Assembly (NCBI GenBank): GCA_003963305.1 | Contig: RXJR01000015.1 | Span: 186,001 to 250,000 of the forward strand | DNA from: Candidatus Melainabacteria bacterium | GTDB taxonomy: Bacteria; Cyanobacteriota; Vampirovibrionia; Obscuribacterales; Obscuribacteraceae | Length of the DNA stretch: 64,000 nucleotides | Reading direction: 5' to 3' | Notes under the pieces: generated by a model | The model's input: the letters and a program-made list of their open reading frames with translations, nothing else | Database searches by the model: none | Told to the model about the DNA's origin: nothing | Shown: positions 1 to 7,465 of the stretch, in pieces | Position numbering within the stretch: the stretch's first letter is position 1 | Layout: the number at the start of each line of letters is the position of its first letter | Translations under genes and position numbers: made by a program

Positions 1-331
1 GTCCCAGCAACACGGTCCCGCACAGAATTAGCACTACCCCTATCCATCGTTCTCTTTGCACACGCTCCTTGAGAAATACACGAGACATCAACAGCACCAT
101 TACGAAACTCAAGCTGCCCATCGGATAAGCAATGCTTACATTCAGATTCTGCAGCACAACCGTCCAGACAACAGCTTCAATCGACATACAGGCAATTCCA
201 CCGGCAAGCCAGAGGCGGCTGCCCAGGTCGCCATCTTCGCTTCGCGTGGACTTCTTCTTGAAACACAGTTGTCCACCCGCTTCAATAGTAGTGGCACATA
301 CAACAAGAAGAATGGCGACCAATTGATTCAT
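1..331 (-). CDS. EamA/SMR-type small membrane transporter, 3' part cut by window edge
   Basis: The frame opens with ATG at 331 and stays open to the window edge, giving 110 residues starting MNQLVAILLVVCATT. It shows about four hydrophobic helices, with a conserved-looking segment NVSIAYPMGSLSFVM followed by FLKERV and WIGVVLILCGTVLLG. That is the layout of small multidrug resistance/EamA half-transporters (EmrE, ArnE/ArnF type), about 105-130 aa long. The start overlaps the stop of the upstream gene by four bases (ATGA at 331-328), so the two are translationally coupled and may form a heterodimer, as ArnE/ArnF and paired SMR proteins do. Substrate unknown. The last residues lie outside the window. 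Confidence 0.75.
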   Translation of the reverse strand, partial: MNQLVAILLVVCATTIEAGGQLCFKKKSTRSEDGDLGSRLWLAGGIACMSIEAVVWTVVLQNLNVSIAYPMGSLSFVMVLLMSRVFLKERVQRERWIGVVLILCGTVLLG

Positions 332-813
332 AAAATGGCACCACTTTTTGATTGTGCATCAGCACCGATGGCACCATTGACGGTGTTGTGATCGGTTTTA
401 CTTATAAACCAAACCCCGACAAGTACCAGCGAAATTCCTAGTATTTGCAGAAGAGTAATCTGCTCATGCAAGATCGCTGCAGAAAGAATGCCCACTGAGA
501 TGTAACTAAGCGACGTGATCGGTTGCGAGTAACTCAGGTCAGCATGTTCGAGCACTTTGAGCCAATTAGCAAGTTGCAACAGAAACAGAGTGACAACCAG
601 CCAGAAGAGCGGATGTTCAAACGTAGCAATCAAAGGGGAAGGTGCATGCTCAGTCGCTTGAACAGCCATCTTCCAAAACACCTGAACGCCGGTATCCAAA
701 ATAATTGCAATCGAGAGCCCCAGACAGATATGCAACGGCACTCGCTTGAACAACGGCAGCGATTCAACTTGCTGGTATAAAGGCAGTTTTCGAAGTTTCT
801 GCAGAAGACTCAT
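328..813 (-). CDS. EamA/SMR-type membrane transporter subunit
   Basis: 161 residues. A short polar N-terminus is followed by a first helix around residues 30-52 and three further helices, including LFWLVVTLFLLQLANWL and ITLLQILGISLVLVGVWF. The segment LSYSQPITSLSYISVGILSAAILHEQIT is the typical EamA/SMR core with a buried acidic residue after the third helix. Longer than a classical SMR protein (about 110 aa) because of N- and C-terminal extensions. It begins ten bases after the stop of the 3-hydroxyacyl-CoA dehydrogenase gene and overlaps the next SMR-like gene by four bases, so the three form one transcription unit. Probable role: half of a two-subunit lipid-linked or drug/metabolite carrier in the inner membrane; substrate not deducible. 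Confidence 0.75.
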   Translation of the reverse strand: MSLLQKLRKLPLYQQVESLPLFKRVPLHICLGLSIAIILDTGVQVFWKMAVQATEHAPSPLIATFEHPLFWLVVTLFLLQLANWLKVLEHADLSYSQPITSLSYISVGILSAAILHEQITLLQILGISLVLVGVWFISKTDHNTVNGAIGADAQSKSGAIL

Positions 814-822
814 TGTCGTACT

Positions 823-2016
823 CTACAAAACCGAAGTTCGTTTCGCCCAGACATATCGCTTCAGCAACGGAGCTGGTCTGAATCGCTCTCCATAGACTTG
901 ATTGAGGTTTTCGATCTTCTTCAAACATTCCGCCAGACCGATCTCGCTAGCCAGTGCCAGAGGTCCGCGCCTCATTCCCAGCCCGGCCATCATGGCAGGG
1001 TCGAGATCTTGCACATCGCAGACTTTTTCTTGCAGCACGAGAAAAGCTTCGTTGATCATTGGTAAGAAGAGCCGCTCGGCATTGAACGGCGGCGCATTCT
1101 CTTTGACTCCACCAATCTTCACCAGAATCTCGGCAATTTTTGCTGAGTTTGGACCGGTGCGCTTACGAGTATTCTCGTCGTATTTGTAAAAGCCTTCTCG
1201 CGTTTTTTGCCCCAATAGATTCAACTTGACCATTTCTTCCAAAATAGGAGCGGGCAAGAATCTATCGCCGTATTCCTGGAAATTGAATCGCGCAACAGCC
1301 AGCCCGACGTCAGATCCATTCATGTCACGCAGGGCCAGCGGTCCTATTGGCATGACGTAATCGCAGGCAGCTTTATCGATCTCCTCGACCGGTGCCACTC
1401 CTTCTTGCAAACAGTAGAGCGATTCATTGATGTAACGACCCAACAAACGATTTACCAGGAAAGAGGCGCACTCCTCGACACGCACGGCGAGTTTTCCCAG
1501 GGAAACGCCTAAATCAATAGCGCTGTTCACGGTGTCATGCGAAGTTTCCAAACCAGGAATGACTTCCACTAGCTTCATTAGATGTGCAGGATTGAAGAAG
1601 TGCAAACCGACGACTTTATCGGGGCGGCGGGTGAACGCACCGATTTGTGTGATGGATAAGCTGGATGTGTTGCTGCCGAAGATTGCATCGACGTTGCACC
1701 ATTCGTCCAGGTCCTGGAAAACCTTCTTTTTCAATTCAATAGATTCAGGCACAGCCTCGATTACAAAATCGACATCGGCGAACGTTCCGTAATCCGTGGT
1801 CGGCAAGATCAAGGCGCGCTGGGCTTCAGCTTCTTTGGGGCTGAGACCTTTGTCGACCCTGGATTTCAAGAGTCGGTCGATATTGTTCAAACCAGCCTGG
1901 ACACTCTTGTCATCTATGTCTTTCAGAATAGTTGGATATCCGCGCGAGATCAAAGCAACAGCTATGGACGAACCCATCGTTCCAGCGCCCACGACTGCGA
2001 CCTTATTAACTTGCAT
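823..2016 (-). CDS. 3-hydroxyacyl-CoA dehydrogenase (NAD)
   Basis: Oxidises (3S)-3-hydroxyacyl-CoA to 3-ketoacyl-CoA in fatty-acid beta-oxidation or the reverse step in butanoyl-CoA/PHB-type pathways. The N-terminal Rossmann fold has VAVVGAGTMGSSIA near residue 5, and FVIEAVPESIELKKKVF and SNTSSLSI follow. The catalytic His lies in GLHFFNPAHLM, and FLVNRLL supplies the conserved Asn. A second 3HCDH C-terminal domain follows (from about residue 300, GLGMRRGPLALAS), so it has two C-terminal repeats like the dehydrogenase part of FadB but no hydratase domain. I chose ATG 2016 over the longer frame (2052) because AGGAG sits about eight bases upstream and the protein then begins just before the nucleotide-binding strand. 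First gene of an operon with two SMR-like transporters. Confidence 0.9.
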   Translation of the reverse strand: MQVNKVAVVGAGTMGSSIAVALISRGYPTILKDIDDKSVQAGLNNIDRLLKSRVDKGLSPKEAEAQRALILPTTDYGTFADVDFVIEAVPESIELKKKVFQDLDEWCNVDAIFGSNTSSLSITQIGAFTRRPDKVVGLHFFNPAHLMKLVEVIPGLETSHDTVNSAIDLGVSLGKLAVRVEECASFLVNRLLGRYINESLYCLQEGVAPVEEIDKAACDYVMPIGPLALRDMNGSDVGLAVARFNFQEYGDRFLPAPILEEMVKLNLLGQKTREGFYKYDENTRKRTGPNSAKIAEILVKIGGVKENAPPFNAERLFLPMINEAFLVLQEKVCDVQDLDPAMMAGLGMRRGPLALASEIGLAECLKKIENLNQVYGERFRPAPLLKRYVWAKRTSVL

Positions 2017-2601
2017 GCCCCTGCTCCTCTCAGTACGCCCATAGGGTATCAACCGTGCGCACCGTCTGCCAGTTCAACATCTTCATATGGAAGACGTCGT
2101 CTGGCCGGCGAAATCAAAAAACGAAAGGACTTTGTCGCAGGAGAGAAAAATTCGTTCTTCTGAAGCTGTTTAAAACGCTTTTGAGCGGCGAAAACTGCGC
2201 TGAACGCTTTACCACTCATTTCCTTCAAATACACCTTTCCAGTTGGTTATTACCTCTTAACCGAAAGGAACGGAACAAACGCGCCAGGCATCAGTCGCAT
2301 GACAATTCCATGTGCCACCAATTCAATCATTACAGTTGCCAAGTGAAATTATAAAAACAATTAGTGCAATAAGGAAAACACGAGCGCCGCTTGTCAAGCG
2401 ATCGGAGGCGCAGCCGGTGAGGTTTGTAGCCAGATAGCTGAAAACGCAGTTTTAGACCTCGATAGCGACTTTTAGATTTAATCGCTTGACAATCAGATAA
2501 TTATTAAAAACCCGTAGCTTTTTTGTAACCTTTCGTTAGAATACTCACAACCTTAAGCAAACATAAATCTGCTGTCGGACTGGAACCCTAATCAAGAGCT
2601 C
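2017..2601. other. Divergent intergenic region with promoter-like elements
   Basis: About 585 bases separate the divergent dehydrogenase operon and the small membrane protein. I see no convincing gene. On the minus strand a perfect TATAAT lies at 2353-2348, about 330 bases from the dehydrogenase start, without a good -35. On the plus strand TTGACA at 2486-2491 is followed by an AT-rich spacer but no good -10; a TAGAAT near 2536 is an alternative. A promoter on each strand is expected from the gene layout but not proven by these boxes. Confidence 0.35.
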
Positions 2602-3003
2602 ATGGGAGCTCAGGAGGCGGTTGTGTACGCCTATCTAATCATTGGCTTTGAACTTGCGATTCTATATGCAGTTTTCTGGTACGTGTTCATTCGTGAGCCA
2701 CGTCCATACACACTGAAAGGTGATCTCTGGGGAACTTATTCCCAGTCCTCATTCACCACAGGTGATGACTATGCATCGTCAAGTGCTCGCCAGTGGGAAC
2801 AGAACATGGAAGTTTTGAGACAGATTCAGAATGGTCGCACCTTGAATCAGATGCACCAATCTAAATTGCCGATGAAACCCATCGAAAACACAAAGCAGTA
2901 CGGTTGGGTTTTGAACCAACGTGAAGCCGAAGCTGGTGCAGTCGCCAAGTTGTTCGGACGTTTTAGAGATTCCGTCGAAGTTATGAGCGTCAAGGTTCCA
3001 TAA
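2602..3003 (+). CDS. Single-span membrane protein of unknown function
   Basis: 133 residues. One strong transmembrane helix at about residues 8-30 (VVYAYLIIGFELAILYAVFWYVFI) with almost no N-terminal tail. It is followed by a polar, Gln/Ser/Asn-rich cytoplasmic part containing MEVLRQIQNGRT and ending in VAKLFGRFRDSVEVMSVKVP. I do not recognise the family. The gene stands alone: a promoter region lies upstream and a strong hairpin terminator begins 30 bases after the stop. The start ATG has only a weak upstream AAGAG. The residue pattern and a dedicated terminator make it a real gene rather than a chance frame. Confidence 0.6.
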   Translation: MGAQEAVVYAYLIIGFELAILYAVFWYVFIREPRPYTLKGDLWGTYSQSSFTTGDDYASSSARQWEQNMEVLRQIQNGRTLNQMHQSKLPMKPIENTKQYGWVLNQREAEAGAVAKLFGRFRDSVEVMSVKVP

Positions 3004-3033
3004 GAGCTTCCGCTATAATTTGACAGGCTTTTG

Positions 3034-3071
3034 CTTGCCGCAGCGATATCGCCTCGGCAAGTTCTTTTTTT
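3034..3071 (+). terminator. Rho-independent terminator
   Basis: Perfect seven-base stem CTTGCCG (3034-3040) / CGGCAAG (3055-3061) with an inner palindrome GCGATATCGC, followed by TTCTTTTTTT. It ends the transcript of the small membrane protein gene and lies before the ABC ATPase start. This also argues against reading the ABC protein from an upstream TTG at 3031. Confidence 0.8.
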
Positions 3072-3108
3072 AGTCCTCTCAACACTTCTGCGGATATCCA
3101 GCCAAACC

Positions 3109-4179
3109 ATGACTCAATCAAATACAACAGCTGCGCAGAGCAATTCGGTTGCTACTTCGGTAGCTCAGCCAGAGAGAGAGAAATTGCTGGAAGTGCGAGA
3201 TTTGAAAAAGCACTTTCCGATTCGAAAAGGATTTTTCAACAAGCAAGTTGGAGCGGTTCGCGCACTTGATGGAGTTAATTTAGATGTTTACGCCGGTGAG
3301 ACGCTCGGACTCGTAGGCGAGTCAGGCTGCGGGAAATCAACATTAGGTCGCGTCATGTTGCGGTTGCTTCCGGCGACATCTGGATCTGTAGTTTTTAATG
3401 GAACCGATGTTATGAATTGCGACACCGCAACCATGAAAAGTCTGCGGCGCGAAATGCAAATTGTCTTTCAAAATCCCTACGCAAGCCTCGATCCGCGTAT
3501 GACCGTTTCACAAATTGTCGCGGAACCACTGGAAGTTCACAAAGTTGCTTCCGGAAAAGAGCTAAAAGAAAAAGTTTATTCACTGGTCGAATTGGTTGGA
3601 CTGTCACGAGAAATGGCCGACCGTTATCCTCATGAATTTTCCGGCGGGCAACGTCAGCGTGTTGGAATCGCCCGCGCGCTGGCGCTAAGACCGAGATTGA
3701 TCATTGCTGACGAACCGGTGTCTGCGCTCGACGTAAGTGTGCAAGCTCAAATTCTGAATTTGCTGATTGATTTACGCAAGGAATTTAAACTGACCTACGT
3801 TTTTATTGCGCACAACCTGGACGTCGTCCGTTACATAAGTGACCGCATCGCGGTCATGTACCTGGGAAGAATAGTAGAACTCGGAAATTGCGGCGAGGTC
3901 TACAGTGCGCCGTTGCATCCGTATACGCAAGCACTGATCAGTGCGGCTCCCGTTCCCGATCCAAATTATGATCGCTCTCATCGAATTTTATTGCAGGGAG
4001 ATCTTCCCAGCCCGGCTAATCCGCCGCCAGGATGCCCCTTCCACACGCGCTGCCCCATGGCGCAAGACCAGTGCAAAGCGGATGTTCCCGCTTTGCGCGA
4101 GGTAATTCCCGAGCATTTTTCAGCCTGCCACTTCGCCGAAACGCTTTTGGAACAGCATAAAGCGTCAGGCAAAATTTGA
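3109..4179 (+). CDS. Oligopeptide/dipeptide ABC transporter ATP-binding protein (OppF/DppF type)
   Basis: 356 residues from ATG 3109, an ATPase subunit energising peptide or nickel import at the inner membrane. Visible motifs: Walker A GESGCGKST (70-78), Q-loop Gln near 121 in VFQNPYASLDP, signature FSGGQRQR (177-184), Walker B LIIADEPVSALD (197-208) and H-loop IAHNLDVVRY. The C-terminal extension LHPYTQALISA, GDLPSPANPPPGCPFHTRCP and CHFAE is the Opp/Dpp-specific oligopeptide/dipeptide transporter C-terminal region with conserved cysteines, as in OppF/DppF. No permease, binding protein or OppD partner lies nearby, so it must work with subunits encoded elsewhere. The upstream TTG start is rejected because it lies within the preceding terminator. 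Confidence 0.9.
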   Translation: MTQSNTTAAQSNSVATSVAQPEREKLLEVRDLKKHFPIRKGFFNKQVGAVRALDGVNLDVYAGETLGLVGESGCGKSTLGRVMLRLLPATSGSVVFNGTDVMNCDTATMKSLRREMQIVFQNPYASLDPRMTVSQIVAEPLEVHKVASGKELKEKVYSLVELVGLSREMADRYPHEFSGGQRQRVGIARALALRPRLIIADEPVSALDVSVQAQILNLLIDLRKEFKLTYVFIAHNLDVVRYISDRIAVMYLGRIVELGNCGEVYSAPLHPYTQALISAAPVPDPNYDRSHRILLQGDLPSPANPPPGCPFHTRCPMAQDQCKADVPALREVIPEHFSACHFAETLLEQHKASGKI

Positions 4180-4182
4180 TGA

Positions 4183-4977
4183 ATGAAGATACGTCGATTT
4201 GTCTTAAAAGCCGAACATGCGATCGATCGATTGCTAGGCGTCTATAACAATCGATTACCGGCAACGACCTATGCTCCACTGAAAGAGCTAGCTCGCCAGT
4301 ACGGCTTGGAAATCGTCACTAACGCACGCTCGGAAGATGACGAAATAGAATTCGAACAGCCGTCTGCAACACAGATCAAAATCTATGCCAACTTGCTCGC
4401 TTCGGAACTGGCAATTTACCCGACTGAGATTTTTCAGCTCTGCAATATTGAACGATTGGTTCTCTGCGCAAATCTGCGCTCTTTGCACCACAAAGTTTCT
4501 GGATTGACCGATATGGGTCTGTTCAAGATAGACACGCTATTTTTAGATTTATCGCACGCCTCAAAGTACTGGGACTTCAGTCGTCGCACGTTTCATCACG
4601 AGCTCTTTCACGCCATAGACTTCAGCGACTCACTGGAGGGATTTATCGATACTGAATGGCGCAAACTCAACTCTGGAGATTACAAATACTTTGCTAACGA
4701 GGACAACTTTCGCGCCACTGAGATCACGACTGCCGGATTTATAACGGCTTACTCAATGCGTTCGGCCATCGAAGACAAGGCAGAATTGTATTCCTACATG
4801 GTTATGGCAAGCGAACAAGTTAACACCAGGTGTGCAAGCGATCCGGTTCTCGCACGCAAAGTCGAACGAATGAAGACACTGTTGCTCAAATTCAGTCCAG
4901 CATATGACGAGTCGTTTTGGTCAAAAATGCAAAACAGAGCCGATCAAATCGCACGTATCAAGGGCACTAAGAATTAA
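4183..4977 (+). CDS. Putative zinc-dependent metallopeptidase (HExxH)
   Basis: 264 residues, no signal peptide. The core is FHHELFHAIDF around residue 139, a clear HExxH zinc-binding/catalytic motif. It is followed some 60 residues later by GFITAYSMRSAIEDKAELYSYMV, which resembles the second conserved block (third ligand, ED.AE pattern) of the putative zinc-binding metallopeptidases found in many environmental bacteria. A cytoplasmic protease or protein-processing role is inferred; substrate unknown. It starts three bases after the ABC ATPase stop, so the two are probably co-transcribed. An alternative ATG at 4179 is in another frame and gives only a short peptide. Confidence 0.7.
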   Translation: MKIRRFVLKAEHAIDRLLGVYNNRLPATTYAPLKELARQYGLEIVTNARSEDDEIEFEQPSATQIKIYANLLASELAIYPTEIFQLCNIERLVLCANLRSLHHKVSGLTDMGLFKIDTLFLDLSHASKYWDFSRRTFHHELFHAIDFSDSLEGFIDTEWRKLNSGDYKYFANEDNFRATEITTAGFITAYSMRSAIEDKAELYSYMVMASEQVNTRCASDPVLARKVERMKTLLLKFSPAYDESFWSKMQNRADQIARIKGTKN

Positions 4978-5024
4978 TCAAGTCCTTTACTCGTTCTTAA
5001 ACGAACAGCTTCTATATTTAAAGC

Positions 5025-5171
5025 ATGAAAATAGAAAACAGAAGAAAGTTAAAAGCGTCACGCAAGCAGACAGAAACAAGAAATAAAAACGTCATGCAAG
5101 CACACAGGGGCGAACAGGAAATGGACATGACAGACATAAAAACAGGCGTCATCAGCCAGGAGGTTCTCTAG
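5025..5171 (+). other. Short Lys/Arg-rich reading frame ending in TAG, in frame with the next gene
   Basis: ATG at 5025 opens a 48-codon, basic, glutamine-rich frame that ends in TAG at 5169-5171. Downstream the same frame stays open without a canonical start through residues such as NKTYGLDENRDSRLKEEQ and SEKLKALWA into the ATG at 5298. A strong AGGAGG lies at about 5159-5164, just before the TAG. It could be a nonsense-interrupted 5' end of the following membrane protein gene, a leader peptide, or chance. I do not call it a gene. Confidence 0.3.
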
Positions 5172-5297
5172 ACCGTTGACAATAAAACATACGGTCTGGA
5201 TGAGAACCGCGACAGCAGGCTAAAAGAAGAGCAAGAAAAGCTGCTTTCGACACCGAGAAGATTTAGAAAATCAGAAAAACTAAAAGCGCTGTGGGCT

Positions 5298-5972
5298 ATG
5301 CAACTATTTCTGCTCCCACATGTGGTGGCGGGTCCTGCCATTATCGGATTTGCGCTGCTTCTGGCTACTATACTTTTAACAGGAAGCACCGTATATGGAA
5401 CCATCAGCAGAATGGATGAAAAGCCTGGCTCAGAAAGCGGAACCGATTACATTTTGCACTATGACTACAGCGTCAGCGGTCAACAATTTCATGCCAGCGG
5501 CAGCACAAGCAAGAGAACATACCAGCACCTGAAGCCGGGTGATTCTTTAACCCTGAAAGTCCTGCCCATATGCCCGGGACTTGCACCGCAAGTCATGGAT
5601 GGCAATTCACACGCATCCATAGTGGCTTTTACCCTTGGTTTCGGTGTGCTGTGGTCTTTACTCATGTTTCTGCCAGGCTACGATATCTTTATAGGACCGC
5701 ATAAACGAACGAAAGTAATGACACACGGCAAGGTTCTGACCGGCACAATTACAGAAAAAATTATTTCGGGCGAAGACAATGATCGCTTCTCCTTGCGCTT
5801 CCAATACGAGCCGACTCCTGGAAAGCTTCAAACAACGCAGAGAGTGGTCACCAGAGAGCAGTTCACGCAAGCTCAAACTGGCGAAAGAGTCAGTGTTCTG
5901 TACGATGCCTCGTGCCCGGCAGAAAGTTTGATCTATCGTTATAGCGATTACGAACTGACTTCCTTGTTATAA
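5298..5972 (+). CDS. DUF3592-like two-span membrane protein
   Basis: 224 residues. The first helix is at about residues 8-32 (VVAGPAIIGFALLLATILLTG), then an extracytoplasmic beta-rich segment YILHYDYSVSGQQFHASGSTS with GDSLTLKVLP. A second helix at about 107-128 is followed by a further beta-rich domain ending GERVSVLYDASCPAESLIYRYSDYEL. This alternation and the V.VLYDP..P-type ending are characteristic of DUF3592 proteins, function unknown. Coding-like sequence extends upstream in frame to 5172 (charged, helical), so the real N-terminus may be longer with a non-ATG start. The ATG given is the first canonical one and has no clear ribosome-binding site. Confidence 0.6.
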   Translation: MQLFLLPHVVAGPAIIGFALLLATILLTGSTVYGTISRMDEKPGSESGTDYILHYDYSVSGQQFHASGSTSKRTYQHLKPGDSLTLKVLPICPGLAPQVMDGNSHASIVAFTLGFGVLWSLLMFLPGYDIFIGPHKRTKVMTHGKVLTGTITEKIISGEDNDRFSLRFQYEPTPGKLQTTQRVVTREQFTQAQTGERVSVLYDASCPAESLIYRYSDYELTSLL

Positions 5973-5984
5973 GCTGCATAAAAA

Positions 5985-6137
5985 CAAGCTCTGACAAGCC
6001 CTAGCAGCTCTACAGCTCTACAGCTCTAACAAGCTCTACAGCTCTAACAAGCTCTACAGCTCTGACAAGCCCCAGCAGCTCTACAGCTCTGACAAGCTCT
6101 ACAGCTCTAACAGGGCATACAGCCCTAACCAGCTCTA
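5985..6137. repeat. Degenerate short tandem repeat (9/18-base unit)
   Basis: Successive near-identical units of CAAGCTCTACAGCTCTAA and its half-unit AGCTCTACA, with variants such as CAAGCCCCAGCAG, fill the gap between the convergent DUF3592-like and SGNH-like genes. Units are contiguous with no spacers, so this is a slippage-type minisatellite and not a CRISPR array. Its repeated AGCT cores could pair with each other in the 3' UTRs of both genes. Confidence 0.85.
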
Positions 6138-6150
6138 AAACCTCACCTGG

Positions 6151-7356
6151 TCAATGCAAAGACTGGTGAGCCAGAGCAAGTTTTTCACGATAAGGAGACG
6201 ATTTGAAAGTCTCTACGAGTTTCGCTTGCCATATTCTGGCGCCAGCCGCATTGAGATGGGCGACATCTCCGTAATCGCTATCTTTGAACTCCGGAGAGTT
6301 AAAATCCAGCAGCGAAGCCCCGTATCTGGTGGCAAGCCTGGCAACATCCTTCGAGTAAGAAGCCAAAAGCTCTTTCGGCATAATGGCGACATGCTCTCGC
6401 TTCAATGGCATTTCAACGACAACTACTTGCACTCCGATATTTTCCAGGTGTGCTAGAAGCAACTCGAGGAACACGACTTGTCGATTGTATCGCTCGGAGC
6501 AATAGGGATTGTAGCGAAAAATAGTGACACCCTTGGAAATTTGCTGCAACAATTCGAAAGCGGCAATCTTCTTCGCCATGGGGTCTGTAGGTTTAACAGC
6601 AGCCAGTTGCGCAGGCGTAAAATGATCAACTCTCTTTGGCTTATCACCTGGCTTATCAGGAGCCATAAGTTGCGCCTGTGCCTGCGCAATCTTCTCTTGC
6701 TCAGACGCCCTCTCTGATTTGCGGATCGGTCCGGCTGGCACCATATTCGATATCAAAGTCACAGCAGTATCATTTGCAGCTTTTGAAAAGACATTCTTTC
6801 TATCGACAAGAAAGGAAACTTGCTTCAACATGCAATTGACGCGATCATCAATAGAAGTGAACGCATCGCCAGGCAAACCAAGCACAGAGTCTAAACTACT
6901 CAGATAACGAAAAATATCTGTGCTGACAGGAGATTTGACATTGTTATCGAGCAAATCGCGGGGCGCTATGCCATAAATGAGAAGCTTCGGCTTTTTCTCT
7001 TTTGACATCAGACGCTGCGCAATCATGTAAGAATCGGAGGCATTTTCGCCGCCCAGCGCCCAGGAGAATGACGGCGATTCGTTCAAAAAAGTGGGCGAAG
7101 AATCTTTCAGTGCGCATTGCATCAAGGACGAGCCCATGAAACAAATTTCCGGAGCTTGAGGTGCAGCCTTCCAGGCCCGCACAAGGTCTGCCAGTAAGGT
7201 CTTTTCGCGTGGTTCATATTGCTCTAACATCGCTGAAGGGCAAAGCAGTTTCGCGGTCACATCGAAAACGACAAAACCAAGAAAAGCAACAACTGCTCGA
7301 CTCGCCCAGAAGCGAAGATCCATTGCGATGGTCCAATTGCGGTGGTCCAACAGCAT
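6151..7356 (-). CDS. Membrane-anchored SGNH-hydrolase-like protein
   Basis: 401 residues. The N-terminal signal anchor FWASRAVVAFLGFVVFDVTAKLL (about 15-38) would place the rest outside the cytoplasmic membrane. ICFMGSSLMQCAL resembles the nucleophile block (GDSL/GSS) of SGNH/DltD-like acyl hydrolases. The C-terminal stretch VVVVEMPL ... DFNSPEFKDSDYGDVAHLNAAGARIWQAKL matches the last block with DxxHLN. Related proteins are O-acetyl or D-alanyl transfer accessory proteins of cell envelope polysaccharides, so a role in envelope polymer acylation is inferred. An alternative ATG at 7323 lacks a ribosome-binding site as well. No biosynthetic neighbours are present. Confidence 0.6.
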   Translation of the reverse strand: MLLDHRNWTIAMDLRFWASRAVVAFLGFVVFDVTAKLLCPSAMLEQYEPREKTLLADLVRAWKAAPQAPEICFMGSSLMQCALKDSSPTFLNESPSFSWALGGENASDSYMIAQRLMSKEKKPKLLIYGIAPRDLLDNNVKSPVSTDIFRYLSSLDSVLGLPGDAFTSIDDRVNCMLKQVSFLVDRKNVFSKAANDTAVTLISNMVPAGPIRKSERASEQEKIAQAQAQLMAPDKPGDKPKRVDHFTPAQLAAVKPTDPMAKKIAAFELLQQISKGVTIFRYNPYCSERYNRQVVFLELLLAHLENIGVQVVVVEMPLKREHVAIMPKELLASYSKDVARLATRYGASLLDFNSPEFKDSDYGDVAHLNAAGARIWQAKLVETFKSSPYREKLALAHQSLH

Positions 7357-7399
7357 CGGTCAAGGGATACCCCAATCACCTTTTCCGAATCAGCGCCTA

Positions 7400-7436
7400 G
7401 CGGGCTGACTCCGGCATTGTGCCTTAGTCAGCCCGC
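7400..7436. terminator. Stem-loop downstream of katG, terminator-like
   Basis: Perfect 11-base inverted repeat GCGGGCTGACT (7400-7410) / AGTCAGCCCGC (7426-7436) between the katG stop and the start of the SGNH-like gene. It lacks a T-run on either strand, so it may stabilise the katG 3' end rather than terminate on its own. Confidence 0.5.
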
Positions 7437-7465
7437 AATTGTCATTAGGCTCAGCTTAGTTTGCC

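Noticed and set aside
3031-3108. TTG-started N-terminal extension of the OppF-like protein
   Set aside because: It lies within a convincing hairpin terminator and adds sequence absent from the family's pattern.
5985-6137. Possible CRISPR-like repeat array
   Set aside because: Units are 9 or 18 bases, contiguous and degenerate, with no unique spacers and no cas genes nearby.
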